Shown here: one piece after another, positions 43,000 through 51,532 of the stretch | How positions within the stretch are numbered: the stretch's first letter is position 1 | How the letters are laid out: every line of letters starts with the position of its first letter | Source of the DNA: Planctomycetaceae bacterium | Lineage (GTDB): Bacteria > Planctomycetota > Planctomycetia > Planctomycetales > Planctomycetaceae | Direction: 5' to 3' | NCBI GenBank assembly: GCA_002726205.1 | Contig: PBSL01000014.1 | Span: forward strand, 58,920 to 122,919 | Length of the DNA stretch: 64,000 bases | Program-made: the position numbers and the translations under genes | The notes under the pieces: model-generated | The model's input: only the letters and a program-made list of their open reading frames with translations | Told to the model about the DNA's origin: nothing | The model's database searches: none

Positions 43000-44364
43000 G
43001 TGCAGTACTCTTGCTGGATCATTGTTCTGATGGGGTTGGTCTCCAGTCTGGAGGCTGCGGAACCGCTGCGCTGGCGGCCACGTCGAGAGCCTGAAACCCC
43101 GGTCTCGGTCTCACCAATTGATGGACCAACATCCCGGGCGAAAGCACGGTCGGGCTCCAATGTGCCAGTGGTCTTCCGGTCCGGGTCAACCGCGGCAAGG
43201 ACAGTTGTCGAACTCGAGACCATGGCCCTGGAGCAGCATCCTTCCCTGGGAATCGCCAAGGCGAGTGTCGAGGCCGAGCGGGGGCGTCAGCGGCAGGCCG
43301 GTTTGTTCCCGAACCCGGTCATCGGTTACCGCGGTGACGAGATGGGGAACCGTGGAACGCCCGGAATGCAGGGCGGCTTCATTCGCCAGAGGATCGTGAT
43401 GGGAAACAAATTGAGCCTGGCTGCAGACGTGGCAGGCCGCCGGGTACTGGAGAGACAGTACCAGGCCGAGGCAATACGCAAACGTGTGGTCAGTGACGTG
43501 CGGGTTCAATTCTACGAGACCCTGGTGGTGCAACAGCGCGTGGAACTGGCCGCCCAACTGGTTCGGCTGGGTGATGAATTGGCCAGGGCGACCGCAAAAC
43601 TGGTCGAGGGTGAACAGGTGGCTGCGAACTCGCTACTGCAGGCGGAAATCGAAGCCGAACAGGCCAGAACACTTCTTGAGAATGCCAGGAACGAGTTGGT
43701 CGAGGCGACAAGAAAGCTGGCGGCAACCGTTGGCGACGTCAGCCTGGACGTGGGCCGGTTGGAGGGAAATGTCACCTCGGGAATGTCGGACATGGACTGG
43801 GACGACTGTCGGCGGCTGATTCTCGAAAAGCACCCTCAACGGCAGGCCGCTCGCGCGCGGGTGGCCACGACCGAGCTGGCCATCCTCCGGGCCCGTCGCC
43901 AGGTGGTGCCAGATCTTGACGTGCGAGTGGGGATCGGGCACATGTACTCGACCGGGAGCGATGTGACCGGTGTGATGGTCGGAGTTCCGTTGCCGATCTT
44001 CGACAGGAACCAGGGCAACGTGGCACGAGCCGAAGCCGAACTGGTACAGGCGCGGTACGAGTTGGAACGCCTGGATGTCGACCTGTTTCATCGCGCGGCG
44101 ACGGCATTTCGAAAATACGCCAACGCGCGGCAACAGGCCCGACGGTACGCAGAACAGATTCTTCCCCGCGCGAGCAAGTCACTGGAACTTGTTCGAAATG
44201 GATACCGGCAGGGACAGGTCCGTTATCTGGTCCTGTTGACCACGCAGCGGAAATACGTCGAGGTCAACCTGTCCTATCTTGAATCGATTCGCCGTTTGCG
44301 TGAAGCCGTGACGATAATCGAATCGCAGTTGTTGACCGGGGCGGCGGTATCGGTACGGCGATGA
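43000..44364 (+). CDS. TolC-like outer-membrane efflux protein (OMF)
   Basis: 454 aa from a GTG at 43000, chosen because it starts a signal peptide (QYSCWIIVLMGLVSSLEA); the next in-frame start is ATG 43030. The body has two repeats of the OEP domain: AEAERGRQRQAGLFPNPVIG and later ARRQVVPDLDVRVGIGHMYS with VGVPLPIFDRNQGNVARAEA. Both are followed by long coiled-coil helices (EIEAEQARTLLENARNELVE; RYELERLDVDLFHRAATAF). This is the CusC/CzcC/TolC pattern of trimeric outer-membrane channels. It is the first gene of an export operon with adaptor, ATPase and two permeases downstream. Confidence 0.93.
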   Translation: MQYSCWIIVLMGLVSSLEAAEPLRWRPRREPETPVSVSPIDGPTSRAKARSGSNVPVVFRSGSTAARTVVELETMALEQHPSLGIAKASVEAERGRQRQAGLFPNPVIGYRGDEMGNRGTPGMQGGFIRQRIVMGNKLSLAADVAGRRVLERQYQAEAIRKRVVSDVRVQFYETLVVQQRVELAAQLVRLGDELARATAKLVEGEQVAANSLLQAEIEAEQARTLLENARNELVEATRKLAATVGDVSLDVGRLEGNVTSGMSDMDWDDCRRLILEKHPQRQAARARVATTELAILRARRQVVPDLDVRVGIGHMYSTGSDVTGVMVGVPLPIFDRNQGNVARAEAELVQARYELERLDVDLFHRAATAFRKYANARQQARRYAEQILPRASKSLELVRNGYRQGQVRYLVLLTTQRKYVEVNLSYLESIRRLREAVTIIESQLLTGAAVSVRR

Positions 44365-44422
44365 CCGTCGCGGCAGGTTCGCAAAAAGTCGTTGTCAACG
44401 GGCCTGGCACGACCTAAACTGC

Positions 44423-44453
44423 TGGTATCTGGTATCTGGTATCTGGTACCTGG
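44423..44453. repeat. Heptanucleotide tandem repeat
   Basis: Three exact copies of TGGTATC (44423-44443), a fourth with one change (TGGTACC, 44444-44450) and the first three bases of a fifth. They lie in the 103-bp gap between the TolC-like gene and the Cys-rich small protein, ending about 15 bp before its start codon. Unit number could change by slippage and so alter the spacing of a promoter or translation signal; this is inference. Confidence 0.85.
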
Positions 44454-44467
44454 AGACGTGCCGAAGC

Positions 44468-44875
44468 ATGCGGATTGACCGGTTAGGATCTGTGATTTGC
44501 GGCCTGTTGGCCGTCGCGATGGTCGTGGGGCCGGCCTGGTGTCGGGCTGGCGCGTGTTGCAGTGTATCGGTGATGGCAGACCGTATGGAGGACGTCGGAT
44601 CGACGATCTGTCCTCACTGCACACATGAGGGGAGCTTGCCCGATGTGCCGGCAGGACCGGGCGACCGCGATCGCTGCAATTGCTCACAGACACCGGTGGT
44701 CTGCGTGACGACGTCGGGATGGCGTTTGACCGAGAGTCAGGTGGCCATCGGCGTGGCGGATGTCGCTACGGTCGGTGTACTACCGTCTGCGAAGGCCAAC
44801 GATGGGCAGCCACGACTGTGGCGGGCAACCCCGGGGCGGCTGTTGTGTTACAGCAATGGGGTTCTGCGCTGCTAG
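44468..44875 (+). CDS. Small Cys-rich secreted protein
   Basis: 135 aa. The signal peptide runs over about 1-25 (GSVICGLLAVAMVVGPAWCRA). The mature part has a compact Cys/His cluster: ACCSVS, STICPHCTHEG (CxxC plus His) and RDRCNCSQTPVVC, then a Cys-poor tail with a last Cys at the C-terminus. I do not recognise the family. The CxxC and CNC spacing suggests metal binding or disulfide-stabilised structure in the periplasm. It lies between the outer-membrane factor and a permease in an export operon, so it may bind the substrate or sense metal; that is inference. Whether it is real rests on signal peptide, position and codon pattern. Confidence 0.72.
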   Translation: MRIDRLGSVICGLLAVAMVVGPAWCRAGACCSVSVMADRMEDVGSTICPHCTHEGSLPDVPAGPGDRDRCNCSQTPVVCVTTSGWRLTESQVAIGVADVATVGVLPSAKANDGQPRLWRATPGRLLCYSNGVLRC

Positions 44876-44947
44876 GCCGGTTGATTCCGGTAGACGAACC
44901 GTTTCGTCACCGGTTGTTGTGCTGGCCCTGCCCCGTATCAGGAAGCT

Positions 44948-46126
44948 GTGGTTGTGCTTGTTTTCCGATTGCTCCCGTGGGAGTACTCCGTCCGGAACCT
45001 GTTTCGACGTCCGTTGCGTACCGGCCTGACGCTGGTGGGTCTGACGACGGTGCTGGTGCTGGTACTGGTCGTCATCGGTTTCATCCGGGGGCTCGAGGTT
45101 TCTCTGGCGCGCAGCGGCGATCCTGACACGGCGATCGTCTTTGCCCTGGGAATGGGAGAGAACCTCGAATACTCGTCGATTCCAATGAGGACGGCCGATC
45201 TGGTTTCAGCGAACATCCCGGGGATCGGCGAACGCTATGGACGCAAGTACGTGTCAGCGGAACTGTACCTTGGTACCGAGGTTTACGTGGGGAATCGTGA
45301 CCGACCGTCGCTGGGGTTGGTACGTGGTGTCACACCGGATATCGTCCGCGTCCGGCGGGGTGCGCAATTGGAATCGGGTCGTTGGCCCGGTCCCGGAGAA
45401 GTGCTGGTCGGGACATTGGTGGCGACAAAACTGGGAGTGGATCGTGAGGAATTGCAGTCAGGAGCGGGGCTGAAGTTTGAAGGAAAGACCTGGCGTGTGA
45501 GTGGAGAATTTTCCGCCGCCGGAGCGGCTTTCGAGTCGGAAGTCTGGTGCGGGCTCGACGATCTGCAACAGGCGATGCAGCGGCAGGATCTGAGCATGGT
45601 GGCAATGACGTTTGCGACCAGTGACGGATTTGCCGATCTGCAGATGTTCTGCAAGGAACGCACCACCGACCTGCGATTGCAGACGATCCGAGAAAACGAC
45701 TACTACGCGTTGCTGCAGAAGGACTATGGACCGATCCGGATGTTGGCTTGGTTGGTTGTCGCACTGGTATCGGGCGCGGGAGTGTTTGCCGGCCTCAACA
45801 CGATGTATGCCGCGGCACTGGGCCGGGCCCGGGAGATGGCCGTATTGCAGACGATCGGCTTTGCGCGACCGGCACTGGTCGTGGGATTGGTGCAGGAAGG
45901 GGTCTTGTTGTCGGCGGCGGCAGGTCTGCTGGCGACATTGATTACCGCGGTGGGACTCCAGGGTGCGGCGGTTCGTTTCACGATGGGAGCATTTGCGCTG
46001 GCAATTGATGGCAAAACGGTACTGATCGGTTGTGCCCTGGCAGTGTTACTGGGGGTGCTGGGAACGATTCCGCCGGCAATTCGGACAATGAGAATGCCGA
46101 TTGTCGAGGGGTTGAAGGCGGTCTGA
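44948..46126 (+). CDS. FtsX/MacB-type ABC transporter permease (first)
   Basis: 392 aa from a GTG at 44948 with AGGA five bases upstream; GTG 44954 is also possible. An N-terminal membrane helix (TGLTLVGLTTVLVLVLVVIGF) is followed by a large periplasmic MacB-PCD-like domain (about 50-265). Three C-terminal helices (MLAWLVVALVSGAGVFAGL; GLVQEGVLLSAAAGLLATL; VLIGCALAVLLGVLGTIPPA) end in the FtsX pattern AAALGRAREMAVLQTIGF. The domain couples cytoplasmic ATP hydrolysis to periplasmic movements, as in MacB. It is likely a partner of the second permease at 49149 and the ATPase at 48391. Confidence 0.93.
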   Translation: MVVLVFRLLPWEYSVRNLFRRPLRTGLTLVGLTTVLVLVLVVIGFIRGLEVSLARSGDPDTAIVFALGMGENLEYSSIPMRTADLVSANIPGIGERYGRKYVSAELYLGTEVYVGNRDRPSLGLVRGVTPDIVRVRRGAQLESGRWPGPGEVLVGTLVATKLGVDREELQSGAGLKFEGKTWRVSGEFSAAGAAFESEVWCGLDDLQQAMQRQDLSMVAMTFATSDGFADLQMFCKERTTDLRLQTIRENDYYALLQKDYGPIRMLAWLVVALVSGAGVFAGLNTMYAAALGRAREMAVLQTIGFARPALVVGLVQEGVLLSAAAGLLATLITAVGLQGAAVRFTMGAFALAIDGKTVLIGCALAVLLGVLGTIPPAIRTMRMPIVEGLKAV

Positions 46127-46207
46127 GAAAGGTGTTGAGAAGAATTGCTGTCCGAAATGACGATTTGGTAACCAGACAGGTTCGCGGCAAGCGAATTGGG
46201 AGAATCG

Positions 46208-46756
46208 ATGATGAGAAGCGTTTCAGAGAATCCGTGGCGGATGATGCCGCGGTGCGTGTTGCAGGGAGTGATCATGCTGGCACTGCTGCCGGGCTGCGGT
46301 GAGGAGGAGTCGACACCGAGTGCCTCAGCCCCGATCGACGTCTCGAAGTATCTCCTTAATGAGCTGCCCGAGGGAATCCAGAGCGTGAAGGCAATCTACG
46401 AATCGTCCACCGACAAGCAGGACGTTGTGGTCGAAGGAAAGATCGGCGGGAGAGTGGATCCCTGGGTCGAAGGACGCGCCGCTTTCGAGATCGTCGACAT
46501 CTCATTGAAGTCGTGTTCCGATATTCCCGGCGATGGTTGTCCAACACCGTGGGACTTCTGCTGTGCCCGGGACGAGTTGGTCGAGGCCAGGGCGCTGGTC
46601 AAGGTCGTGGGCGCAGACGGGAAACCACTGGCCGGAGGCGCGAAGAGCCTGTTCCAGGTCCGGGAATTGCAGACGGTCGTCGTGCGGGGGACGGTTCGAC
46701 GCGACGACAAGGGAAACCTGACGGTGTTGGCCAATGGCCTGTTTGTCCGGGAGTGA
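46208..46756 (+). CDS. Cys-rich lipoprotein of the export operon
   Basis: 182 aa. GGGAG five bases before the ATG at 46208 decides the start. The signal ends in the lipobox LLPGC, so the mature protein is probably membrane-anchored. After a short Ser/Pro linker the domain has VVVEGKIGGRVDPWVEGRAA and DGCPTPWDFCCARDEL; with CSD upstream this gives four closely spaced cysteines. The C-terminal strand (LQTVVVRGTVRRDDKGNLTV) suggests an OB-fold-like barrel. I cannot name a family with certainty; similar TPWD(F/Y)CC proteins occur near planctomycete efflux systems. A role in binding metal or substrate for the exporter is inference. Confidence 0.85.
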   Translation: MMRSVSENPWRMMPRCVLQGVIMLALLPGCGEEESTPSASAPIDVSKYLLNELPEGIQSVKAIYESSTDKQDVVVEGKIGGRVDPWVEGRAAFEIVDISLKSCSDIPGDGCPTPWDFCCARDELVEARALVKVVGADGKPLAGGAKSLFQVRELQTVVVRGTVRRDDKGNLTVLANGLFVRE

Positions 46757-46771
46757 TGGAATTGCGCGGCC

Positions 46772-48391
46772 ATGAGTGACGTCGACCTGCAACAACTGGT
46801 GATCGAACGCGACCAGCCGGACTCGACGGGTTCAGGCGGCCGGCGTCATCTGTGGACACGGTATCTTCTGCCGGGTGTGCTGCTGGTCGGCTTTCTGACA
46901 TTGATCGTCTGGTACGGTTGGGACGTGATGTTCCCGCCGCGTCCGGTCACGGTGGTTCCCGTGTTGACGACCAGCCGAGCCCCGCAGGGGGAGGGGCAGG
47001 TGGTCTTCCAGGCGAGTGGCTGGATCGAGCCTCGTCCAACGGCCGTGCGTGTCGCTGCCCTGGCAACGGGCGTCATCGACAAGTTGCTGGTGGTCGAGGA
47101 TCAGCTTGTCGAGCGTGACGAGCCGGTGGCCGAGCTGGTCAGGGATGACGCAGAATTGGCCAGCCGGGTGGCCGTGGCCGACCTGGCCTTGCGAGAGGCG
47201 GAATTGGCTGACGCGCGAGGCCAACAAAAGGCGGCCGACCTTCGATTCAAGCGACCGGTCCACCTGGAAGCTCCACTGGGCCTGGCGGAAGCCGAATTGG
47301 CGAAGATCGTGACACAACTGAGGTTGCTACCGTTTCAGCGCAAGCGGGCCGAGGCGGACCTGCAATTCGCGAGGAAGGATCACGCGGGTAAGGTGGCCGC
47401 CAAGGGAGTGGTGGCCCGAGTCGATGTCGAGCGTTCTCGTGCCCAGCTGCAGCGTGTCGAAGCGAAGGTTTCTGAGTTGACCGATCAGGCCAAGGCACTT
47501 CAAGTCGAACAGGCGGCCGGCAGGCGACGTTGTGATGCTCTTCGTGAGCAATTGAAACTGTTGGTCGATGAGACCGAGGCGCGAGAACGGGCGAGGGCGC
47601 GGGTGAAGGCTGGCGAGGCGAGGGTCGAGAGATCCCGCGTCGGGGTCGCAAAAGCGAAGTTGAGGCTCGAGCGGATGACCGTCGTGGCGCCCATGGCCGG
47701 ACGCGTTTTCCGGTTGATTAGTGAGCCGGGCGCGAGGATCGGATCGGGCATGACCCAAATGGCCGGGCACGACGGCAGCACGGTTGTGACCATGTACCGG
47801 CCCGAGTCGTTGCAGGTAAGAGTGGATGTTCGTTTCGAGAATCTCCCCGAAGTTCGTTTGCAGCAGCCCGTGCGGATCAACAATCCGGCTCTCGAAGTCC
47901 CCATCGCAGGCCGCGTGTTGTTTATCAGTTCGATGGCCGACATCCAGAAGAACACGCTCGAAGTGAAGGTTGAAATTGATGCACCAGCGAAGGTCTTCCG
48001 CCCGGAGATGCTGGTTGACATCACGTTTCTTTCGACCGGCAACGACGCCGATGGCCGTAGCCGGAATGAGGTCTCGCGGCATTACCTGCCGCGGTCACTG
48101 ATTCGCCAGGATGCCGCCGGGCAATTCGTTTGGCTTGCCGACCAGGCAAATAATACGGCTCGAAGAGTGTCGGTCAGTGTCGAAGGGGCGGCGGCGGGTG
48201 GACTCGTGGAAATCCGCGGCGAATTGGCCATGGGAGCGAGAGTGATTGCTGGTGGCGGGGAAGGATTGGTCGATGGAGAGCGGATTCGTATCGTCGGCGA
48301 AGATCACGCGGCAACCTACATGGGTGAGGGGCCGACATCGTCTGGTCCGGCCGCCAGCGATGGGAGCGACGGTCAAGGGAAGGGGGACTGA
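46772..48391 (+). CDS. HlyD/MacA-type periplasmic adaptor protein
   Basis: 539 aa. A cytoplasmic N-tail of about 30 residues precedes one membrane helix ([20 protein letters not shown], about 31-50). The first biotinyl-lipoyl half is around [21 protein letters not shown] very long Glu/Ala/Arg-rich coiled-coil hairpin spans about 125-300. The second lipoyl half follows ([20 protein letters not shown]), then a beta-barrel region ([19 protein letters not shown]) and a membrane-proximal domain ending in a Gly/Ser-rich tail. This is the membrane-fusion protein linking the FtsX permeases to the TolC-like channel. It ends in a TGATG overlap with the ATPase gene. Confidence 0.94.
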   Translation: MSDVDLQQLVIERDQPDSTGSGGRRHLWTRYLLPGVLLVGFLTLIVWYGWDVMFPPRPVTVVPVLTTSRAPQGEGQVVFQASGWIEPRPTAVRVAALATGVIDKLLVVEDQLVERDEPVAELVRDDAELASRVAVADLALREAELADARGQQKAADLRFKRPVHLEAPLGLAEAELAKIVTQLRLLPFQRKRAEADLQFARKDHAGKVAAKGVVARVDVERSRAQLQRVEAKVSELTDQAKALQVEQAAGRRRCDALREQLKLLVDETEARERARARVKAGEARVERSRVGVAKAKLRLERMTVVAPMAGRVFRLISEPGARIGSGMTQMAGHDGSTVVTMYRPESLQVRVDVRFENLPEVRLQQPVRINNPALEVPIAGRVLFISSMADIQKNTLEVKVEIDAPAKVFRPEMLVDITFLSTGNDADGRSRNEVSRHYLPRSLIRQDAAGQFVWLADQANNTARRVSVSVEGAAAGGLVEIRGELAMGARVIAGGGEGLVDGERIRIVGEDHAATYMGEGPTSSGPAASDGSDGQGKGD

Positions 48392-49152
48392 TGTCGCTGG
48401 TCGAGATCCGGGACGTGTCACGGCGATTTCATAAGGGGGGAGAGACGATCACGCCCCTGGACTCGGTCTCAGTCAACATTGAATCCGGCGAGTTCGTCTC
48501 GTTGATGGGAGCCAGCGGGACCGGAAAGTCGACACTCCTGAATCTGCTGGCCGGGATTGACCAACCCGACGAGGGGTCAATCGTGGTCGGTGGCAGGGAG
48601 ATCACGAAGCTGTCACGAGGAGAATTGGCGAGGTGGCGTTCCGAGCACGTCGGATACATCTTCCAGGACCATAACCTCGTTCCCGTGCTGACCGCCTGGG
48701 AGAATGTCGAGTTGCCCCTGCTGTTGTTGAAGATGAACAGGGGCGAACGTCGGCGACGGGTCGATGTGGCCTTACAGGCGGTCGATCTGGGCGACCGGGT
48801 GGATCACTTTCCTCGTCAACTCTCCGGAGGCCAGGAGCAGCGTGTTGGGATTGCGCGGGCTATCGTTGCCCATCCGACGCTTGTCGTTGCCGACGAACCC
48901 ACCGGAGACCTTGATTCGGAAACTTCGACCCAGATACTCGAACTCCTTTGTCGACTGAACCGGGAACTGGGAGTGACGTTGATGATGGTCACGCACGATC
49001 TGGAAGCCGCCGCGATCGCGGGTCGGCAGATGCGGCTCGATCGTGGAAAACTGTTGCTGTTGGACGAGACAGATCGTCGCGATGACGGTCAAGTCCGGGC
49101 CGGTGAGAGTGGTTCGGTCGAAGCAGGTGGACCAGGAGGGGCAGACTCGTGA
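48391..49152 (+). CDS. ABC transporter ATP-binding protein, MacB/LolD type
   Basis: 253 aa. The start overlaps the previous stop by one base (TGATG). Walker A is [12 protein letters not shown] (40-51), the Q-loop is [14 protein letters not shown], the signature is [14 protein letters not shown] (144-157), Walker B is [12 protein letters not shown] with Glu169, and the H-loop is [10 protein letters not shown]. The group with MacB, LolD and FtsE typically energises FtsX-type permeases. A tail of about 25 residues rich in Gly/Asp follows the domain. Coupling by overlap with both neighbours indicates stoichiometric production of adaptor, ATPase and permease. Confidence 0.97.
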   Translation: MSLVEIRDVSRRFHKGGETITPLDSVSVNIESGEFVSLMGASGTGKSTLLNLLAGIDQPDEGSIVVGGREITKLSRGELARWRSEHVGYIFQDHNLVPVLTAWENVELPLLLLKMNRGERRRRVDVALQAVDLGDRVDHFPRQLSGGQEQRVGIARAIVAHPTLVVADEPTGDLDSETSTQILELLCRLNRELGVTLMMVTHDLEAAAIAGRQMRLDRGKLLLLDETDRRDDGQVRAGESGSVEAGGPGGADS

Positions 49153-50285
49153 CGCGACTGCTGCCTTACGTGCTGAAGACGCTCTGGCGGCATCGTTCGC
49201 GGACCATACTCACGGTGGTCGGGTCGGCGATTGCGTTGTTCGTGTTCTGTTTCGTCGGAGCGGTTCAGGAAGGGATGGACGATCTGCGCCACAGGCAGGT
49301 GGCCCAGCGGAGCCTGGTGGTGTTCCAGGCCCACAAATTCTGCCCGGCGACAAGCCACCTTCCCGAGGACTACGTGGGGAAGATCAGGGGCTTGCCAGGT
49401 GTGACTCAGGTCGTGCCGATCCAGGTCTTCACAAACAACTGCCGGGCGAGCCTGGACGTGGTTGTGTTCTACGGTTTGCCGGCAAACAGGCTCCGCGGAA
49501 TTCGTGATTTCCGGTTGCTGCAAGGCTCGTGGGACGAGTTCGAAGAGAACCAGGATGCCGCCGTGGTCGGTCGAGCCGTCGCCAAACGGCGTGGCGTCAA
49601 GAAATCACTCTCGATTGGTGGTGTAACCGTGCGGGTGGCGGGGGTGTTCGCCTCGGATGACCCGGCCGAGGAAAACTACGTCTACACGCACCTGGCATTC
49701 CTGCAGCGGCGGCATGGGGGCGACTTGCAGGGCACGGTGACACAGATCGAAGTTCAACTCGACAAGCAAGTCGATGCGGTAAGCGCCTGTTCAGCGATCG
49801 ACACGTTGTTCGAGTCGGGACCGACTGAAACCGATACGCGGCCCAAGGGGGCGTTTCAACTCAAGAGTCTTGGCGACCTCTCGCAGTTGATCGAGATGTC
49901 CCGTTACCTGGGCCTGGCATGTGTCGGCCTGGTCCTGGCGCTGATAGCCACGACGACGGTGATGTCGGTGCAGGATCGAGTCAAGGAATATGCGGTGCTG
50001 CAGACCCTGGGGTTTTCGTGTGGGCGGGTTTTCGGGTTGGTCCTGGTCGAGAGCACGGTCCTGAGTGCACTGGGTGGGCTGTTAGGCGTGGCTGCGGCCA
50101 TGGTGGGCCTGAAGGTCAGTCGCCTGTCGGTCGGAGCCGAAGCGGTGACAATTGCGTTCCAGTCGTCGGCCAGCCTCGCGATCACGGGGGTCGGCGTTTC
50201 ACTGCTGGCGGGACTGATCGCGGGGATCGTGCCCGCCTGGCTGGCCGCCCGTACCGAAATCGTGCCGGCCTTGAGACAGGCGTAA
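49149..50285 (+). CDS. FtsX/MacB-type ABC transporter permease (second)
   Basis: 378 aa from a GTG within a GTGA overlap with the ATPase stop. The topology is as in MacB: first helix [20 protein letters not shown], a periplasmic domain (about 45-275, with [20 protein letters not shown]), and three C-terminal helices ([59 protein letters not shown]). The FtsX motif is [15 protein letters not shown]. It is distinct in sequence from the first permease, so the transporter is probably a heterodimer or the operon carries two alternative permeases. Confidence 0.94.
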   Translation: MTRLLPYVLKTLWRHRSRTILTVVGSAIALFVFCFVGAVQEGMDDLRHRQVAQRSLVVFQAHKFCPATSHLPEDYVGKIRGLPGVTQVVPIQVFTNNCRASLDVVVFYGLPANRLRGIRDFRLLQGSWDEFEENQDAAVVGRAVAKRRGVKKSLSIGGVTVRVAGVFASDDPAEENYVYTHLAFLQRRHGGDLQGTVTQIEVQLDKQVDAVSACSAIDTLFESGPTETDTRPKGAFQLKSLGDLSQLIEMSRYLGLACVGLVLALIATTTVMSVQDRVKEYAVLQTLGFSCGRVFGLVLVESTVLSALGGLLGVAAAMVGLKVSRLSVGAEAVTIAFQSSASLAITGVGVSLLAGLIAGIVPAWLAARTEIVPALRQA

Positions 50286-50357
50286 CCGGCTGGGTCGATT
50301 GACCAGCGAGTCGCTCGTACAGAGAATGGCCGGCTTGTCTGTCTGGCGAGCGGCCCC

Positions 50358-51530
50358 ATGTTGTATCTGATTGCGTGGCTGACCGACTGCGCGCTGATCC
50401 TTTTCGTCTTCAGCAGTACCCGGGTGCTGGCCGACGCGCAGGCCGACGCCATGACCCTTGGCACGCTCGGCGCCGCATTTTTCCTGGCCAGTGCCATCAG
50501 CAACGCGGTGTCGGGACGGCTGTCGGATCGTATCGGCCGCCGGATTGTCGCGATCAGCGGTGCGGGCTGTCTTGTCGTCAGCCTCTCGGTGGTGGTCGTG
50601 TTCGACCAGGGAGGCTGGGCGTTTTATGTTGCCTATACCTGCGTGGGGCTTTCTGTCGGGCAGGTGTATCCCCCAGTGATCTCGCTGCTGAGCCTGGGAT
50701 CCGGGCACCGCTCGGCCAGTCGCCGGTTCTTGTTGTTCGGATTGGCGTTCAATTGCGGAATTCTCTGTGGGCAGGTCGGTGGGGGCTGGTTGTATGACAA
50801 CATCGATCACCGCGCGCCCCTGCTTGTGGCCGTGGCGCTTGCGGTGGTGACGTTGTTGTGTCTGCTGTCGTTCCACGAACCGGATCCCGGGACTGATGAC
50901 AACGTCGGTTCGGCCCCGGTGCCCGAGTCTGATCGGGCCAGTGCCCGCTGTTTCACTCAGCTGGCCTGGTTGGCCAACTTCGCCGGCATGTTCTCGATGA
51001 GTACACTGTGGTTTCTGTTCCCGAAGCTGGCCGTCGCGCTGAAGATTCCAGCAGACAATCACGGCGTTGTGCTGGGTGTCGGGCGGGCCACGGTCATGGC
51101 GGTCTACATCCTGATGCATGTCGCCACCGAGTGGCAGCACAGATTTCGTTTCTCGGTGATCGTGCAGTTGTTGGGCCTGCTGGGAATGGTCCTGGTTTAT
51201 GTTTCTTCGACAGCCGTTGCATTGGCAACCGGGGTCGTACTCCTGTCCTTGCTATTGGGCTACAACTACTTTGCCAGCTTGTTCTACAACCGCGAGGCGA
51301 ACGACGATCGTCAGAAGGGCAAGGCGTTTGGATTGAACGAGGCCTTCCTGGGACTCGGAGCGGCCGGGGGGGCACTGTTGGGAGGTTGGGCGGCTTCGGA
51401 CTGGGGTGAACGAGCTCCTTTCCAGATGTCGGCAGTATTGATCGCCGTTTCGCTGGTCGTCCAACTGGCCTGGTTTACCAGTCAACGCCGTTCACCAAAG
51501 GAGGCTTCGACGACCGGTGACCACGGTTGA
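50358..51530 (+). CDS. Major facilitator superfamily transporter
   Basis: 390 aa, about twelve predicted membrane helices. The MFS motif between helices 2 and 3 is SGRLSDRIGRRIVA, and a weaker copy follows the central loop after helix 6 (PDPGTDDNVGSAPVPESD region). The C-terminal half ends in FGLNEAFLGLGAAGGALLGG, a typical packing helix. It lacks the first helix of the usual N-terminus or starts directly in it; no better upstream start with a ribosome site is seen. The substrate is unknown. It is 72 bp after the second permease and may or may not share its transcript. Its stop is two bases from that of the convergent dipeptidase gene. Confidence 0.9.
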   Translation: MLYLIAWLTDCALILFVFSSTRVLADAQADAMTLGTLGAAFFLASAISNAVSGRLSDRIGRRIVAISGAGCLVVSLSVVVVFDQGGWAFYVAYTCVGLSVGQVYPPVISLLSLGSGHRSASRRFLLFGLAFNCGILCGQVGGGWLYDNIDHRAPLLVAVALAVVTLLCLLSFHEPDPGTDDNVGSAPVPESDRASARCFTQLAWLANFAGMFSMSTLWFLFPKLAVALKIPADNHGVVLGVGRATVMAVYILMHVATEWQHRFRFSVIVQLLGLLGMVLVYVSSTAVALATGVVLLSLLLGYNYFASLFYNREANDDRQKGKAFGLNEAFLGLGAAGGALLGGWAASDWGERAPFQMSAVLIAVSLVVQLAWFTSQRRSPKEASTTGDHG

Positions 51531-51532
51531 TT

